From positions 1 to 5,367 of the forward strand of contig CAJXEF010000146.1 of NCBI GenBank assembly GCA_913052545.1: a stretch of 5,367 nucleotides of DNA. Reading direction: 5' to 3'. Position numbers and translations under genes: made by a program. Below the pieces are notes generated by a model. It ran no database searches. It was not told the DNA's origin and saw only the letters and a program-made list of their open reading frames with translations. Shown piece after piece: positions 1 through 5,367 of this stretch (within the stretch, counting starts at the first letter, position 1; every line of letters starts with the position of its first letter). Source of the stretch: an uncultured Chloroflexota bacterium. GTDB lineage: Bacteria; Chloroflexota; Dehalococcoidia; UBA3495.

Positions 1-161
1 AGGTGGAAGATTTGGTTGAGCAACAGAGGAAATTTAGAATGCCAACAGGATGCACATTCGACCGGGATAACAACCGTTTGATTATATGTGACACCCAACG
101 AGGTCGTCTTCAGGTCTATAACAAAGACAACAAGTATATGGATCCGCAATTCAACCTTTAA
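1..161 (+). CDS. NHL-repeat beta-propeller protein, C-terminal fragment
   Basis: This is the last 52 codons of a gene that begins outside the window; the reading frame starts at base 3 and ends with TAA at 159-161. The visible residues 13-40 (MPTGCTFDRDNNRLIICDTQ, then RGRLQVYNK) fit one NHL repeat: a Pro-x-Gly opening, an Asp/Asn-rich turn, a hydrophobic strand ending in Cys-Asp, and an Arg-Leu-Gln-Val-Tyr strand. NHL repeats form blades of beta-propellers, which in bacteria often bind ligands or proteins, or act as extracellular lyases or sensors. With only one blade visible, the function and location cannot be stated. The gene ends 23 bases before a strong palindromic terminator. Assignment to the NHL fold is fairly secure; anything more specific is not. 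Confidence 0.75.
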   Translation, partial: VEDLVEQQRKFRMPTGCTFDRDNNRLIICDTQRGRLQVYNKDNKYMDPQFNL

Positions 162-180
162 TGTTTACCGGTAGGTTCAG

Positions 181-220
181 AAAGGACAGGACTGGGTTAA
201 CCCAGTCCTGTCGTCTTTTC
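181..220. terminator. Probable bidirectional intrinsic terminator between convergent genes
   Basis: Bases 185-212 are a perfect 28-bp palindrome with 14-base arms (GACAGGACTGGGTT and its complement). The innermost GGTTAACC is self-complementary, so the RNA hairpin would open to a loop of about 4 bases. On the + strand the stem is followed by GTCTTTTC. On the - strand it is followed by CTTTCTGAACC, a weaker T-tract. AAAG at 181-184 can also pair with CTTT at 215-218 across a 2-base bulge. It lies 23 bases after the NHL gene stop and 11 bases beyond the thioesterase stop, so it can end both transcripts. Termination is better supported for the + strand because the U-tract is better there. Confidence 0.85.
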
Positions 221-223
221 GGG

Positions 224-577
224 TTACCCATTATTGTTGATAATAGCCCTCTTATGTGTGCCTGACCCAATCATCGTTTCACCGCTATAAGCCTCAACTT
301 TAAACGTAAGCCTGTTTCGGTCAATATCCAATAGCTCTGCCGTAGCTGTAACCTTTTCACCGATTCCTGAGGGAGCCAAATGTCTGACGTTGACCTCATA
401 ACCCACAGACGTCTGGCCATCCTCTAAACATAATTGGATTGCTTGAATAGCAGCCTGCTCCATCAATCCTATCATCGACGGTGTACTGAATTTATCAACA
501 TGTCCTGCCACGTTATGTTCACACACTAACGTTTGTTTTTCTCCAATCAGCCCAGGGCATAAAACGGAATCGGACAT
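224..577 (-). CDS. FlK-family hotdog thioesterase
   Basis: A 117-residue cytoplasmic protein of the single-hotdog thioesterase type related to fluoroacetyl-CoA thioesterase FlK, which hydrolyses acyl-CoA thioesters. Compared without gaps to FlK as I remember it, the FlK catalytic residues Thr42, Glu50 and His76 correspond to Thr32, Glu40 and His66 here, with identical spacing (8 and 26 residues); Gly59 matches FlK Gly69. The last strand, IGSGTHKRAII (103-113), closely matches the FlK family ending. The FlK gating phenylalanines 33 and 36 correspond to Val23 and His26, so fluoroacetyl-CoA is an unlikely substrate; the true acyl-CoA is unknown. The ATG at 577 was chosen because GGGGAG lies 7 bases upstream; a TTG at 592 would add five residues. 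It stands alone, convergent with the NHL gene and divergent from argF. The fold is confident, the substrate is not. Confidence 0.85.
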   Translation of the reverse strand: MSDSVLCPGLIGEKQTLVCEHNVAGHVDKFSTPSMIGLMEQAAIQAIQLCLEDGQTSVGYEVNVRHLAPSGIGEKVTATAELLDIDRNRLTFKVEAYSGETMIGSGTHKRAIINNNG

Positions 578-584
578 AACTGTT

Positions 585-590
585 CTCCCC
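585..590 (-). promoter_or_regulatory. Shine-Dalgarno site that sets the thioesterase start
   Basis: On the minus strand GGGGAG is followed by 7 bases (AACAGTT) and then ATG at 577-575. This purine run lies inside the frame of the longer TTG-started version, so it favours the ATG as the true start. Confidence 0.7.
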
Positions 591-634
591 AATTTATCAT
601 TGATCTTATCAAATGCTTTACAATGAACCTAATT

Positions 635-654
635 TCACCTTAACTTGAAGGTGA
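635..654. promoter_or_regulatory. Inverted repeat, candidate operator in the divergent promoter region
   Basis: TCACCTT at 635-641 and AAGGTGA at 648-654 are exact complements separated by AACTTG. The repeat sits between the divergent thioesterase and argF genes and overlaps the possible -35 of argF. A 20-bp dyad in this position is typical of a repressor or activator site. It does not resemble the E. coli ArgR box (TGAAT...ATTCA), so arginine control is not supported. No regulator gene is visible in the window. A chance repeat or an RNA hairpin cannot be excluded. Confidence 0.45.
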
Positions 655-668
655 TTTGCATTTAATAT
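640..668 (+). promoter_or_regulatory. Candidate promoter of the argF-der-plsY-gpsA unit
   Basis: TTAACT at 640-645 and TAATAT at 663-668 are separated by 17 bases and each partly matches the sigma-70-type hexamers. Transcription would then start near 675, giving a leader of about 28 bases. A second possibility is TTGCAT (656-661) with TAAATA (680-685), spacing 18, which would leave a leader of only about 10 bases. The region is AT-rich, so hexamer matches are easy to find and neither is firm. Confidence 0.35.
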
Positions 669-702
669 ATGATTTCTCCTAAATATAACTCTGGCATATA
701 TT

Positions 703-1611
703 ATGAAACGTGATTTTTTATCTATAAATGACATATCATCAACTGAAACCGATCAAGTAATCCAACGAGCTAAGACCCTAAAAGAACACCCCAACAACAA
801 ATCGCTTGCCGGGAAAAGAATCGCCCTACTGTTCGAAAAACCATCTCTGAGGACTAAAGTAAGTTTTCAGATTGGAATCCATGAATTAGGTGGCTATTCT
901 TTATATTTGAGCCCCGATGAAGTCGGGCTAGGTTCTCGAGAACCCGTGTCCGATGTAGCGAGAGTGTTGTCTGGCTATGTTGACTGTATAATAGCACGAG
1001 TATTTTCCCACCACCATTTAGTGGAATTGGCTGAATATGCAAATGTACCGGTGATTAATGCTTTGTCTGATTATGAACATCCCTGCCAATCCGTAGCAGA
1101 TTTACTCACTATTTCCGAACACAAAAGGGAGCTAACAGGCCTAAAACTAGCCTTTATAGGTGATGGCAATAACGTTTCACGAAGTTTATGTCTTGGACTA
1201 CCTGGATTGGGGATAAGTTTCAGCATAGCAACACCGAACGGATACCAATTAGATGCTGACACCATAAATTCAGCTAGGAATCAAGCATCAGGTCCCCAAG
1301 TTCGGATAGAACCCTTAATTTCTCCTGAAGAAGCTGTCATGAATGCTGATATCGTTTACACTGATGTATGGGCTAGTATGGGGCAGGAAGAAGAATCTAA
1401 TAAGCGAACCGAAGATTTTCGGGGCTACACCGTAACCCCAGAGCTGTTGGCGAAAGCCAATTCAAATGCTATTTTTATGCATGATATGCCAGTCCATTAT
1501 GGTGAAGAAGTACAATACGGGATGTTAGAACATCAACAATCAGTAGCATACCAACAAGCCCACAACAGGTTACATGGCCAAAAAGCACTGCTTGAATTAT
1601 TACTATTGTAA
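703..1611 (+). CDS. argF: Ornithine carbamoyltransferase
   Basis: This cytoplasmic enzyme transfers the carbamoyl group of carbamoyl phosphate to L-ornithine to give citrulline, the sixth step of arginine synthesis. At 302 residues it is near the short end of the family's usual length. The N-terminal carbamoyl-phosphate domain has EKPSLRTKVSF at 45-55 (the STRT loop, here SLRT), Arg99, and HPCQ at 126-129. The ornithine domain has GDGNNV at 153-158 and DVWASMG at 221-227, the latter the ornithine-binding SMG loop. NRLH at 288-291 supplies the C-terminal arginine. The usual HCLPAHRGEEV motif reads HDMPVHYGEEV (260-270), so the substrate-site cysteine is Asp261 (GAT at 1483-1485). The ATG fits the standard family start, MKR-FLSI, but has no visible Shine-Dalgarno. 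It is the first gene of a likely operon, 34 bases before der. An ornithine enzyme is most likely; a related transcarbamylase with shifted specificity is possible. Confidence 0.9.
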   Translation: MKRDFLSINDISSTETDQVIQRAKTLKEHPNNKSLAGKRIALLFEKPSLRTKVSFQIGIHELGGYSLYLSPDEVGLGSREPVSDVARVLSGYVDCIIARVFSHHHLVELAEYANVPVINALSDYEHPCQSVADLLTISEHKRELTGLKLAFIGDGNNVSRSLCLGLPGLGISFSIATPNGYQLDADTINSARNQASGPQVRIEPLISPEEAVMNADIVYTDVWASMGQEEESNKRTEDFRGYTVTPELLAKANSNAIFMHDMPVHYGEEVQYGMLEHQQSVAYQQAHNRLHGQKALLELLLL

Positions 1612-1635
1612 AACCTGAATAACTACATACTATTC

Positions 1636-1639
1636 GGAG
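1636..1639 (+). promoter_or_regulatory. Shine-Dalgarno site supporting the TTG start of der
   Basis: GGAG at 1636-1639 lies 6 bases before TTG at 1646. No ATG, GTG or TTG in frame lies between this codon and the G1 motif of Der, so this ribosome site decides the start. Confidence 0.7.
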
Positions 1640-1645
1640 AACATT

Positions 1646-3046
1646 TTGTTAGAGCAAACTACCGAAAACATTTTCACAGAGCAAAACGATTATGGGGTAT
1701 CCAGATCGTCGGGTGCAATCCCCACTGTCGCTATAGTTGGTCGGCCTAATGTCGGCAAATCTTCCTTATTTAATCGTATTATGTCCAGAAGGCAAGCTAT
1801 AGTATCTGAGGAAGCGGGAACTACTAGAGACCGGTTGATATCAGAGGTTGAATGGAACGATAGACGATTATTATTGGTAGACACGGGCGGTTTGGAATCA
1901 GATCCAGAAGGACCAATTCGAAAAATGGTGCAAGAGCAAGCGGATATGGCCTTATCTGGGGCTGACCTAATCATTTTTCTAACAAGCGCGACCGAAGGTC
2001 TTACTTCCAATGACCAGTTGATCGCTGACAGATTGAGAAAATCTGAGAGACCAGTAATCCTTGCCGTTAACAAAGTAGATAACGATGCCAGAGAATATTC
2101 AGCATCAGAATTTTATCAATTGGGGTTCCCTGATACTATCCTAATCAGTGCTTATCATAATTTCGGCGTATATGAATTGATGGACCAAGTTCTTTCTCAT
2201 ATACCCGAAAGCAATGCAGATGATATCGACAAGGATAATCAATCCGAAGGACTGAAACTCTCTATAGTAGGCCGTACCAACGTTGGCAAATCTTCGCTGG
2301 TTAACTCCATACTGGGACAAGAACGATCAATCGTAAGCGAAATAGCTGGTACTACAAGAGACGCTCTGGATACTGCATTTGAGTATCAAAAACAAACTAT
2401 TACTCTTATAGATACAGCCGGAATCAGGCGTCCTGGTCGAGTCGAACGGGGAATAGAAAAATATAGCGTTATTCGGGCTGTCAATGCTGTCAACAGGAGC
2501 CACATTACTCTCCTTGTTACAGACGCCAGCCAGTTAGCTACAGTTCAGGATGCCCACATTGCGGGGTTATCTTGGGATATGTGCCGCGGATTAATTGTGG
2601 TGATAAATAAATGGGATTTGATGACCGAAAGTAGGCGTTACACAATGGAGAGGGCCGTGGCCAAAGTTCAAGAACGTCTGCATTTTATGCCATATGTGCC
2701 TATATGCTTCACATCTGCATCTCTAGGCCAAGGAATTGAAGCTCTCATGCAAACCGCAATGAGGCTAAATGCAGAACGTAAAAGATGGATTTCAACAAGG
2801 CAACTGCAATATATGCTAGCCCATGCCCTCACCGACCACTCACCGCCAATCGTCAAAGGAAATCGCGGCCAACGCCTTCAGATAGACCGAGTTAGACAAG
2901 TTGACGAAAACCCGCCTACATTTTTATTTAGCGTCAACAATCCTAGTTTGGTACACTTTTCCTACCAGAGGTTTTTAGAAAATCGCATTAGAGAAACCTT
3001 CGGTTTTGACCATACACACTTAAGGTTAGTGTTTAAGAGGAAATGA
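1646..3046 (+). CDS. der: Ribosome-assembly GTPase Der (EngA)
   Basis: Der is a bacterial GTPase with two tandem G domains that binds the 50S precursor and is needed for large-subunit maturation. At 466 residues it is slightly longer than usual because about 26 residues precede the first domain. G domain 1: GRPNVGKS (32-39), TTRD (59-62), DTGG (79-82), NKVD (142-145), SA (168-169). G domain 2: GRTNVGKS (209-216), TTRD (236-239), DTAG (256-259), then the family-specific GIEKYSVIRA (269-278), NKWD (321-324), SA (357-358). A KH-like RNA-binding domain fills about 375-466 and ends in the basic RLVFKRK. The second P-loop has Thr where Pro is usual; the Gly-Lys-Ser core is intact, so activity is expected. 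It starts with TTG, preceded by GGAG. Its stop overlaps the plsY start in ATGA, so the two are probably translationally coupled. Confidence 0.97.
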   Translation: MLEQTTENIFTEQNDYGVSRSSGAIPTVAIVGRPNVGKSSLFNRIMSRRQAIVSEEAGTTRDRLISEVEWNDRRLLLVDTGGLESDPEGPIRKMVQEQADMALSGADLIIFLTSATEGLTSNDQLIADRLRKSERPVILAVNKVDNDAREYSASEFYQLGFPDTILISAYHNFGVYELMDQVLSHIPESNADDIDKDNQSEGLKLSIVGRTNVGKSSLVNSILGQERSIVSEIAGTTRDALDTAFEYQKQTITLIDTAGIRRPGRVERGIEKYSVIRAVNAVNRSHITLLVTDASQLATVQDAHIAGLSWDMCRGLIVVINKWDLMTESRRYTMERAVAKVQERLHFMPYVPICFTSASLGQGIEALMQTAMRLNAERKRWISTRQLQYMLAHALTDHSPPIVKGNRGQRLQIDRVRQVDENPPTFLFSVNNPSLVHFSYQRFLENRIRETFGFDHTHLRLVFKRK

Positions 3047-3780
3047 AAAGAGTTCTTCAACCGACAACCTTTTGCCTAACGATACTACCCATTCTCTGTA
3101 TTTGGTACGTATCACTGTTCTTATTACCTCTCTCAACACCTCCTCTACTAAAATACGGGCTACTACTTCCTTTAGCTTATTTTTTAGGCTCAATCCCGTG
3201 GGGATATTTTTTTCTACACTGGAGTCAAGGCATAGACATAAGACAATACGGGAGTGGAAAGACCGGCATGTCTAATGTTTTACGCACCGGCGGCCGCAAA
3301 ACTGCAACTGTGGTATTGATATTAGACATCTCGAAGGGCATCATAATAGTACTTATAGCAAGACACTGTATTGGAACCACGGCCGCAGAAATCGTGTCCG
3401 GTTTGTTGGCATTAATCGGTCACAATTGGCCAATTTTCCTAAAATTCCGTGGCGGGAGAGGTATAGCAACTGGACTCGGTGGTCTGGCTGTCATGGCCCC
3501 CATTCCTGCTCTTTGTGCCGCGGTTGCTTTCATTCCTGTTACGTTAGTCAGTAAATACGTTTCGCTTGGATCAATCGTTGGCGTTTTAACAGCGTGCCTA
3601 ACCTTAATAGGTCTAACAATCTTAGGAACATATTCTATTGACTACAGTTGTTACTCTCTGATAGCCGGTTGCATTATAATATGGCAGCATAGGGATAATA
3701 TGAAACGGATTTGGGATGGAACTGAACGCAAACTAGGTAACCCTAGCACTCCTCACAGTAATGACCTTCGACAAGCATGA
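3043..3780 (+). CDS. plsY: Acyl-phosphate:glycerol-3-phosphate 1-acyltransferase
   Basis: This integral membrane enzyme moves an acyl chain from acyl phosphate to position 1 of glycerol-3-phosphate, making lysophosphatidic acid. The conserved core begins near 40 with LAYFLGSIPWGYF (44-56). Motif 1 is GSGKTGMSNVLR (70-81; usually GSGNxGATNxxR) and keeps the essential Ser71 and Arg81. Motif 2 is GHNWPIFLKFRGGRGIATG (126-144), the glycerol-phosphate loop, with Arg139 for the usual Lys. SKYVSLGSI (170-178) and motif 3, QHRDNMKRIWDGTERKLG (215-232), complete the family pattern, with His216, Asn219 and Glu228. The protein is 245 residues, longer than the usual roughly 200, because of an extra hydrophobic segment at about 10-30. 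No ATG, GTG or TTG lies between 3043 and the core, so the extension belongs to the gene. It overlaps der by 4 bases; gpsA, which makes its substrate, follows. Confidence 0.95.
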   Translation: MKRVLQPTTFCLTILPILCIWYVSLFLLPLSTPPLLKYGLLLPLAYFLGSIPWGYFFLHWSQGIDIRQYGSGKTGMSNVLRTGGRKTATVVLILDISKGIIIVLIARHCIGTTAAEIVSGLLALIGHNWPIFLKFRGGRGIATGLGGLAVMAPIPALCAAVAFIPVTLVSKYVSLGSIVGVLTACLTLIGLTILGTYSIDYSCYSLIAGCIIIWQHRDNMKRIWDGTERKLGNPSTPHSNDLRQA

Positions 3781-3830
3781 CGTCAAATCAGCTCATACCT
3801 AAAGATATACCCCTACCATTACTTTGAACA

Positions 3831-4862
3831 ATGTCAACAAAACCGAAATTCAACGCCACAAACGATCCTAAAGTATCTATCATAGGAACGACCACATGGG
3901 GCACTACCCTGGGAATTATATTGGCGCGCAAAGGTATTCAAGTAAGTATCCTGTGCAGAACTGACCAAGAAGCTCAAGAACTATCCAAACGAAGAGAACA
4001 TAGTAGGTTTCTCCCTGGAGTTACCATCCCAGACTCTATATGTTTTTCCCATGACCCAGATTTTCTAAAAGATTATTCTAGCCTGGTAATATTAGCAGTC
4101 CCCTCTGATCGATTTAGAAATAATGTCCAACATATTAAAAAAAACTTAAGGACCGGCAGTTTAATTTTAAGTGTTACAAAAGGTTTGGAACTCCCTGACG
4201 GGAAACGTATGTCTCAAATCTTGCACGAGGAACTTCCTCTTGAGCTTCATCCCGGTATCTGCTCACTTTCAGGACCTAACTTAGCCAAAGAAATCGTTAA
4301 CGATAAGCCAGCCTCCACCGTGGTTGCCGGCTTAAACGAAACAAGTGCTACATTAATTCAAGATATTTTAATATCTCCAACGTTCCGTGTTTACACTAGT
4401 ACAGATCTGGTCGGTTTAGAGCTGTGTGGGACTCTTAAAAATATCCTTGCTATCGGTGTAGGCATCAGCGATGGTTTAGATGTAGGAGATAATGGCAAAT
4501 CAACGTTGATTACTAGAGGATTATCCGAGATATGTAGGTTAGGAGTCGCAGCTGGTGCCGAGACTGCTACTTTTTATGGTTTGGCAGGATTAGGCGACAT
4601 TATAGCCACTTGTTCAAGCCAATTGAGTCGCAATAGATACGTCGGCGAGCTATTAGCGCAAGGCCATTCGCTGACAGAAATTCAGGCATCAATGCAAAAC
4701 GTGGCAGAGGGGGTGAACACTACCCGCGCGGCACTAGATATGGCTAGGCCGCTGGGAATCGAAATGCCTATAACGCAAGCCATCTACAATGTACTATTCG
4801 AACAATTATCCCCGATAGATGCCATTAGAGAATTGATGTCACGTCCAGCGAGAGCAGAATAA
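3831..4862 (+). CDS. gpsA: Glycerol-3-phosphate dehydrogenase [NAD(P)+]
   Basis: This cytoplasmic enzyme reduces dihydroxyacetone phosphate to sn-glycerol-3-phosphate, the substrate of PlsY encoded just upstream. At 343 residues the length is normal. The N-terminal Rossmann domain starts VSIIGTTTWGTTL (15-27), in place of the usual GxGxWGTAL, so the second glycine of the GxGxxG loop is Thr21. SVTKGLE (114-120) and SGPNLAKEI (147-155) follow. The C-terminal domain has ELCGTLKN (197-204) with catalytic Lys203, GDNGKSTLITRG (219-230), GLAGLGDIIATC (250-261) with Asp256, and LSRNR (265-269). The ATG at 3831 is the only usable start: an in-frame TGA lies at 3825-3827 and no other start codon precedes the Rossmann loop. 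There is no clear Shine-Dalgarno. It follows plsY by 50 bases, with no terminator or evident promoter between, and is the last gene of the unit. Confidence 0.95.
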   Translation: MSTKPKFNATNDPKVSIIGTTTWGTTLGIILARKGIQVSILCRTDQEAQELSKRREHSRFLPGVTIPDSICFSHDPDFLKDYSSLVILAVPSDRFRNNVQHIKKNLRTGSLILSVTKGLELPDGKRMSQILHEELPLELHPGICSLSGPNLAKEIVNDKPASTVVAGLNETSATLIQDILISPTFRVYTSTDLVGLELCGTLKNILAIGVGISDGLDVGDNGKSTLITRGLSEICRLGVAAGAETATFYGLAGLGDIIATCSSQLSRNRYVGELLAQGHSLTEIQASMQNVAEGVNTTRAALDMARPLGIEMPITQAIYNVLFEQLSPIDAIRELMSRPARAE

Positions 4863-4885
4863 AGCATCTGAGTCATTTGCAATAC

Positions 4886-5254
4886 TCAAAATAAATTGCC
4901 CGTCCGCAACTCAGGTATTTTCTCTGAGATCCAACTAGATAACACCAACCTATGACACGGTAATCCCGCTTTTTCAAAACATAAGAAAGTAAAATCACCA
5001 ATATTTAACGCCCGGTCCAGCCAATGTCTCGCGAGGCTAGTACGATAACTAATTTCTAAACTGTGTTTATAGTCATACCCAAATTGTTCAAATGTTAACG
5101 TTCCAGCTCTATAAGCCCTCAAGAGGTCGAGAGGCGGATAAAAAAACGGTAACACCTCCCACTGGGTCTTCAAACCCCGTGGATGCTGCCTAGATACTCG
5201 ATATAATATGCCAACCCAGTTTTGAGGAGCATAAAAGCTAGCGGTGTATATCAC
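4886..5254 (-). CDS. DUF488-family protein
   Basis: A 122-residue protein of the DUF488 family, whose biochemical role is not established. The family mark is FLCFEKAGLPCHR at 90-102, where the strand-Cys-x-Glu-Lys and Cys-His-Arg parts are the conserved elements (Cys92, Cys100, His101, Arg102). The start, MIYTASFYAP (1-10), followed by SRQHPRG (21-27), also resembles one DUF488 subgroup. Many members carry two cysteines near this site and may bind a ligand or metal, but that is speculation. No signal peptide or membrane segment is seen. The GTG at 5254 is preceded by AGGG at an 8-base spacing, a weak ribosome site. It is transcribed toward gpsA with only 23 bases between the stops, so it is not part of that operon. 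Family assignment is fairly confident. Confidence 0.8.
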   Translation of the reverse strand: MIYTASFYAPQNWVGILYRVSRQHPRGLKTQWEVLPFFYPPLDLLRAYRAGTLTFEQFGYDYKHSLEISYRTSLARHWLDRALNIGDFTFLCFEKAGLPCHRLVLSSWISEKIPELRTGNLF

Positions 5255-5262
5255 GACTGAAA

Positions 5263-5266
5263 CCCT
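5263..5266 (-). promoter_or_regulatory. Weak Shine-Dalgarno site before the DUF488 GTG start
   Basis: On the minus strand AGGG precedes the GTG at 5254 by 8 bases. The match is short, but no better start or ribosome site is near, and the encoded IYTASFY beginning fits the family. Confidence 0.4.
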
Positions 5267-5292
5267 GGAGCGGAATTTAGTAAGCCTAAAAC

Positions 5293-5320
5293 CTGATAAT
5301 TAATGCAATGGCCGTATAAT
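5293..5320 (+). promoter_or_regulatory. Candidate promoter facing out of the window
   Basis: TATAAT at 5315-5320 is an exact -10 consensus. CTGATA at 5293-5298, 16 bases upstream, matches four of six bases of the -35 consensus. Transcription would start near 5327 and run off the right edge, where a divergent gene could begin. The surrounding 113 bases (5255-5367) show no open reading frame, RNA gene or clear hairpin, so this is the only element I can offer there. AT-rich background makes a chance match possible. Confidence 0.35.
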
Positions 5321-5367
5321 AATCTTACTGAAATAGCGTACCGTGCGTTTTACGATTAACCTAATTT

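Noticed and set aside
578..592. TTG start at 592 giving a 122-residue thioesterase
   Set aside because: The GGGGAG ribosome site falls inside that extension and is correctly spaced for the ATG at 577.
854..1265. Two minus-strand open frames inside argF
   Set aside because: Both are shadows of the conserved argF coding strand, with no family resemblance.
1690..2073. 127-codon open frame on the minus strand inside der
   Set aside because: It is antisense to the strongly conserved first G domain of Der and its translation resembles no family I know.
2668..2856. Minus-strand open frame in the 3' part of der
   Set aside because: Antisense to the end of G domain 2 and the KH-like region; no recognisable protein.
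3072..3275. 67-codon + strand open frame overlapping the start of plsY
   Set aside because: It lies out of frame within plsY, whose own frame carries the conserved motifs.
3778..3785. TGACGTCA palindrome at the plsY stop
   Set aside because: An 8-bp palindrome formed by the stop codon and the next bases; short enough to be chance and with no paired element.
4869..4888. TGAGT...ACTCA hairpin between gpsA and the DUF488 gene
   Set aside because: Only a 5-bp AT-containing stem with a 10-base loop and no T-tract; too weak to call a terminator.

Overview
The window is ordinary bacterial chromosome: densely packed, moderately AT-rich, with no RNA genes, mobile elements or CRISPR. It holds the end of one gene, six complete genes and short intergenic gaps. 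The der-plsY-gpsA order and the style of the proteins (SLRTK carbamoyl-phosphate loop in ArgF, GTTTWG nucleotide loop in GpsA) suggest a Chloroflexota relative, perhaps a marine Dehalococcoidia/SAR202-type bacterium. That is inference from remembered family patterns, not from a search.

Layout: (1) 1-161, + strand, the C-terminus of an NHL-repeat beta-propeller protein. (2) A 28-bp perfect palindrome at 185-212 followed by T-rich sequence, between convergent genes and probably a terminator serving both. (3) 224-577, - strand, a FlK-family hotdog thioesterase. (4) A 125-bp divergent intergenic region (578-702) with a 7-bp inverted repeat that overlaps a possible argF promoter. (5) 703-4862, + strand, four genes that look like one transcription unit: argF (ornithine carbamoyltransferase), der (double-domain ribosome-assembly GTPase), plsY (acyl-phosphate:glycerol-3-phosphate acyltransferase) and gpsA (glycerol-3-phosphate dehydrogenase). 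(6) 4886-5254, - strand, a DUF488-family protein converging on gpsA with only 23 bp between them. (7) 5255-5367, non-coding, with a consensus TATAAT facing out of the window.

PlsY and GpsA work in sequence: GpsA makes sn-glycerol-3-phosphate from dihydroxyacetone phosphate and PlsY acylates it at position 1, the first step of membrane phospholipid synthesis. Der supports 50S ribosome maturation and ArgF makes citrulline for arginine, so the unit couples housekeeping growth functions.

I did not find a convincing new multi-gene system. The most interesting points are within individual proteins: a Cys-to-Asp change in the HCLP ornithine-site motif of ArgF, an extra N-terminal hydrophobic segment plus altered motif 1 in PlsY, a FlK-type thioesterase with an intact catalytic triad but without the fluoroacetate-gating phenylalanines, and the inverted repeat in the divergent promoter region.
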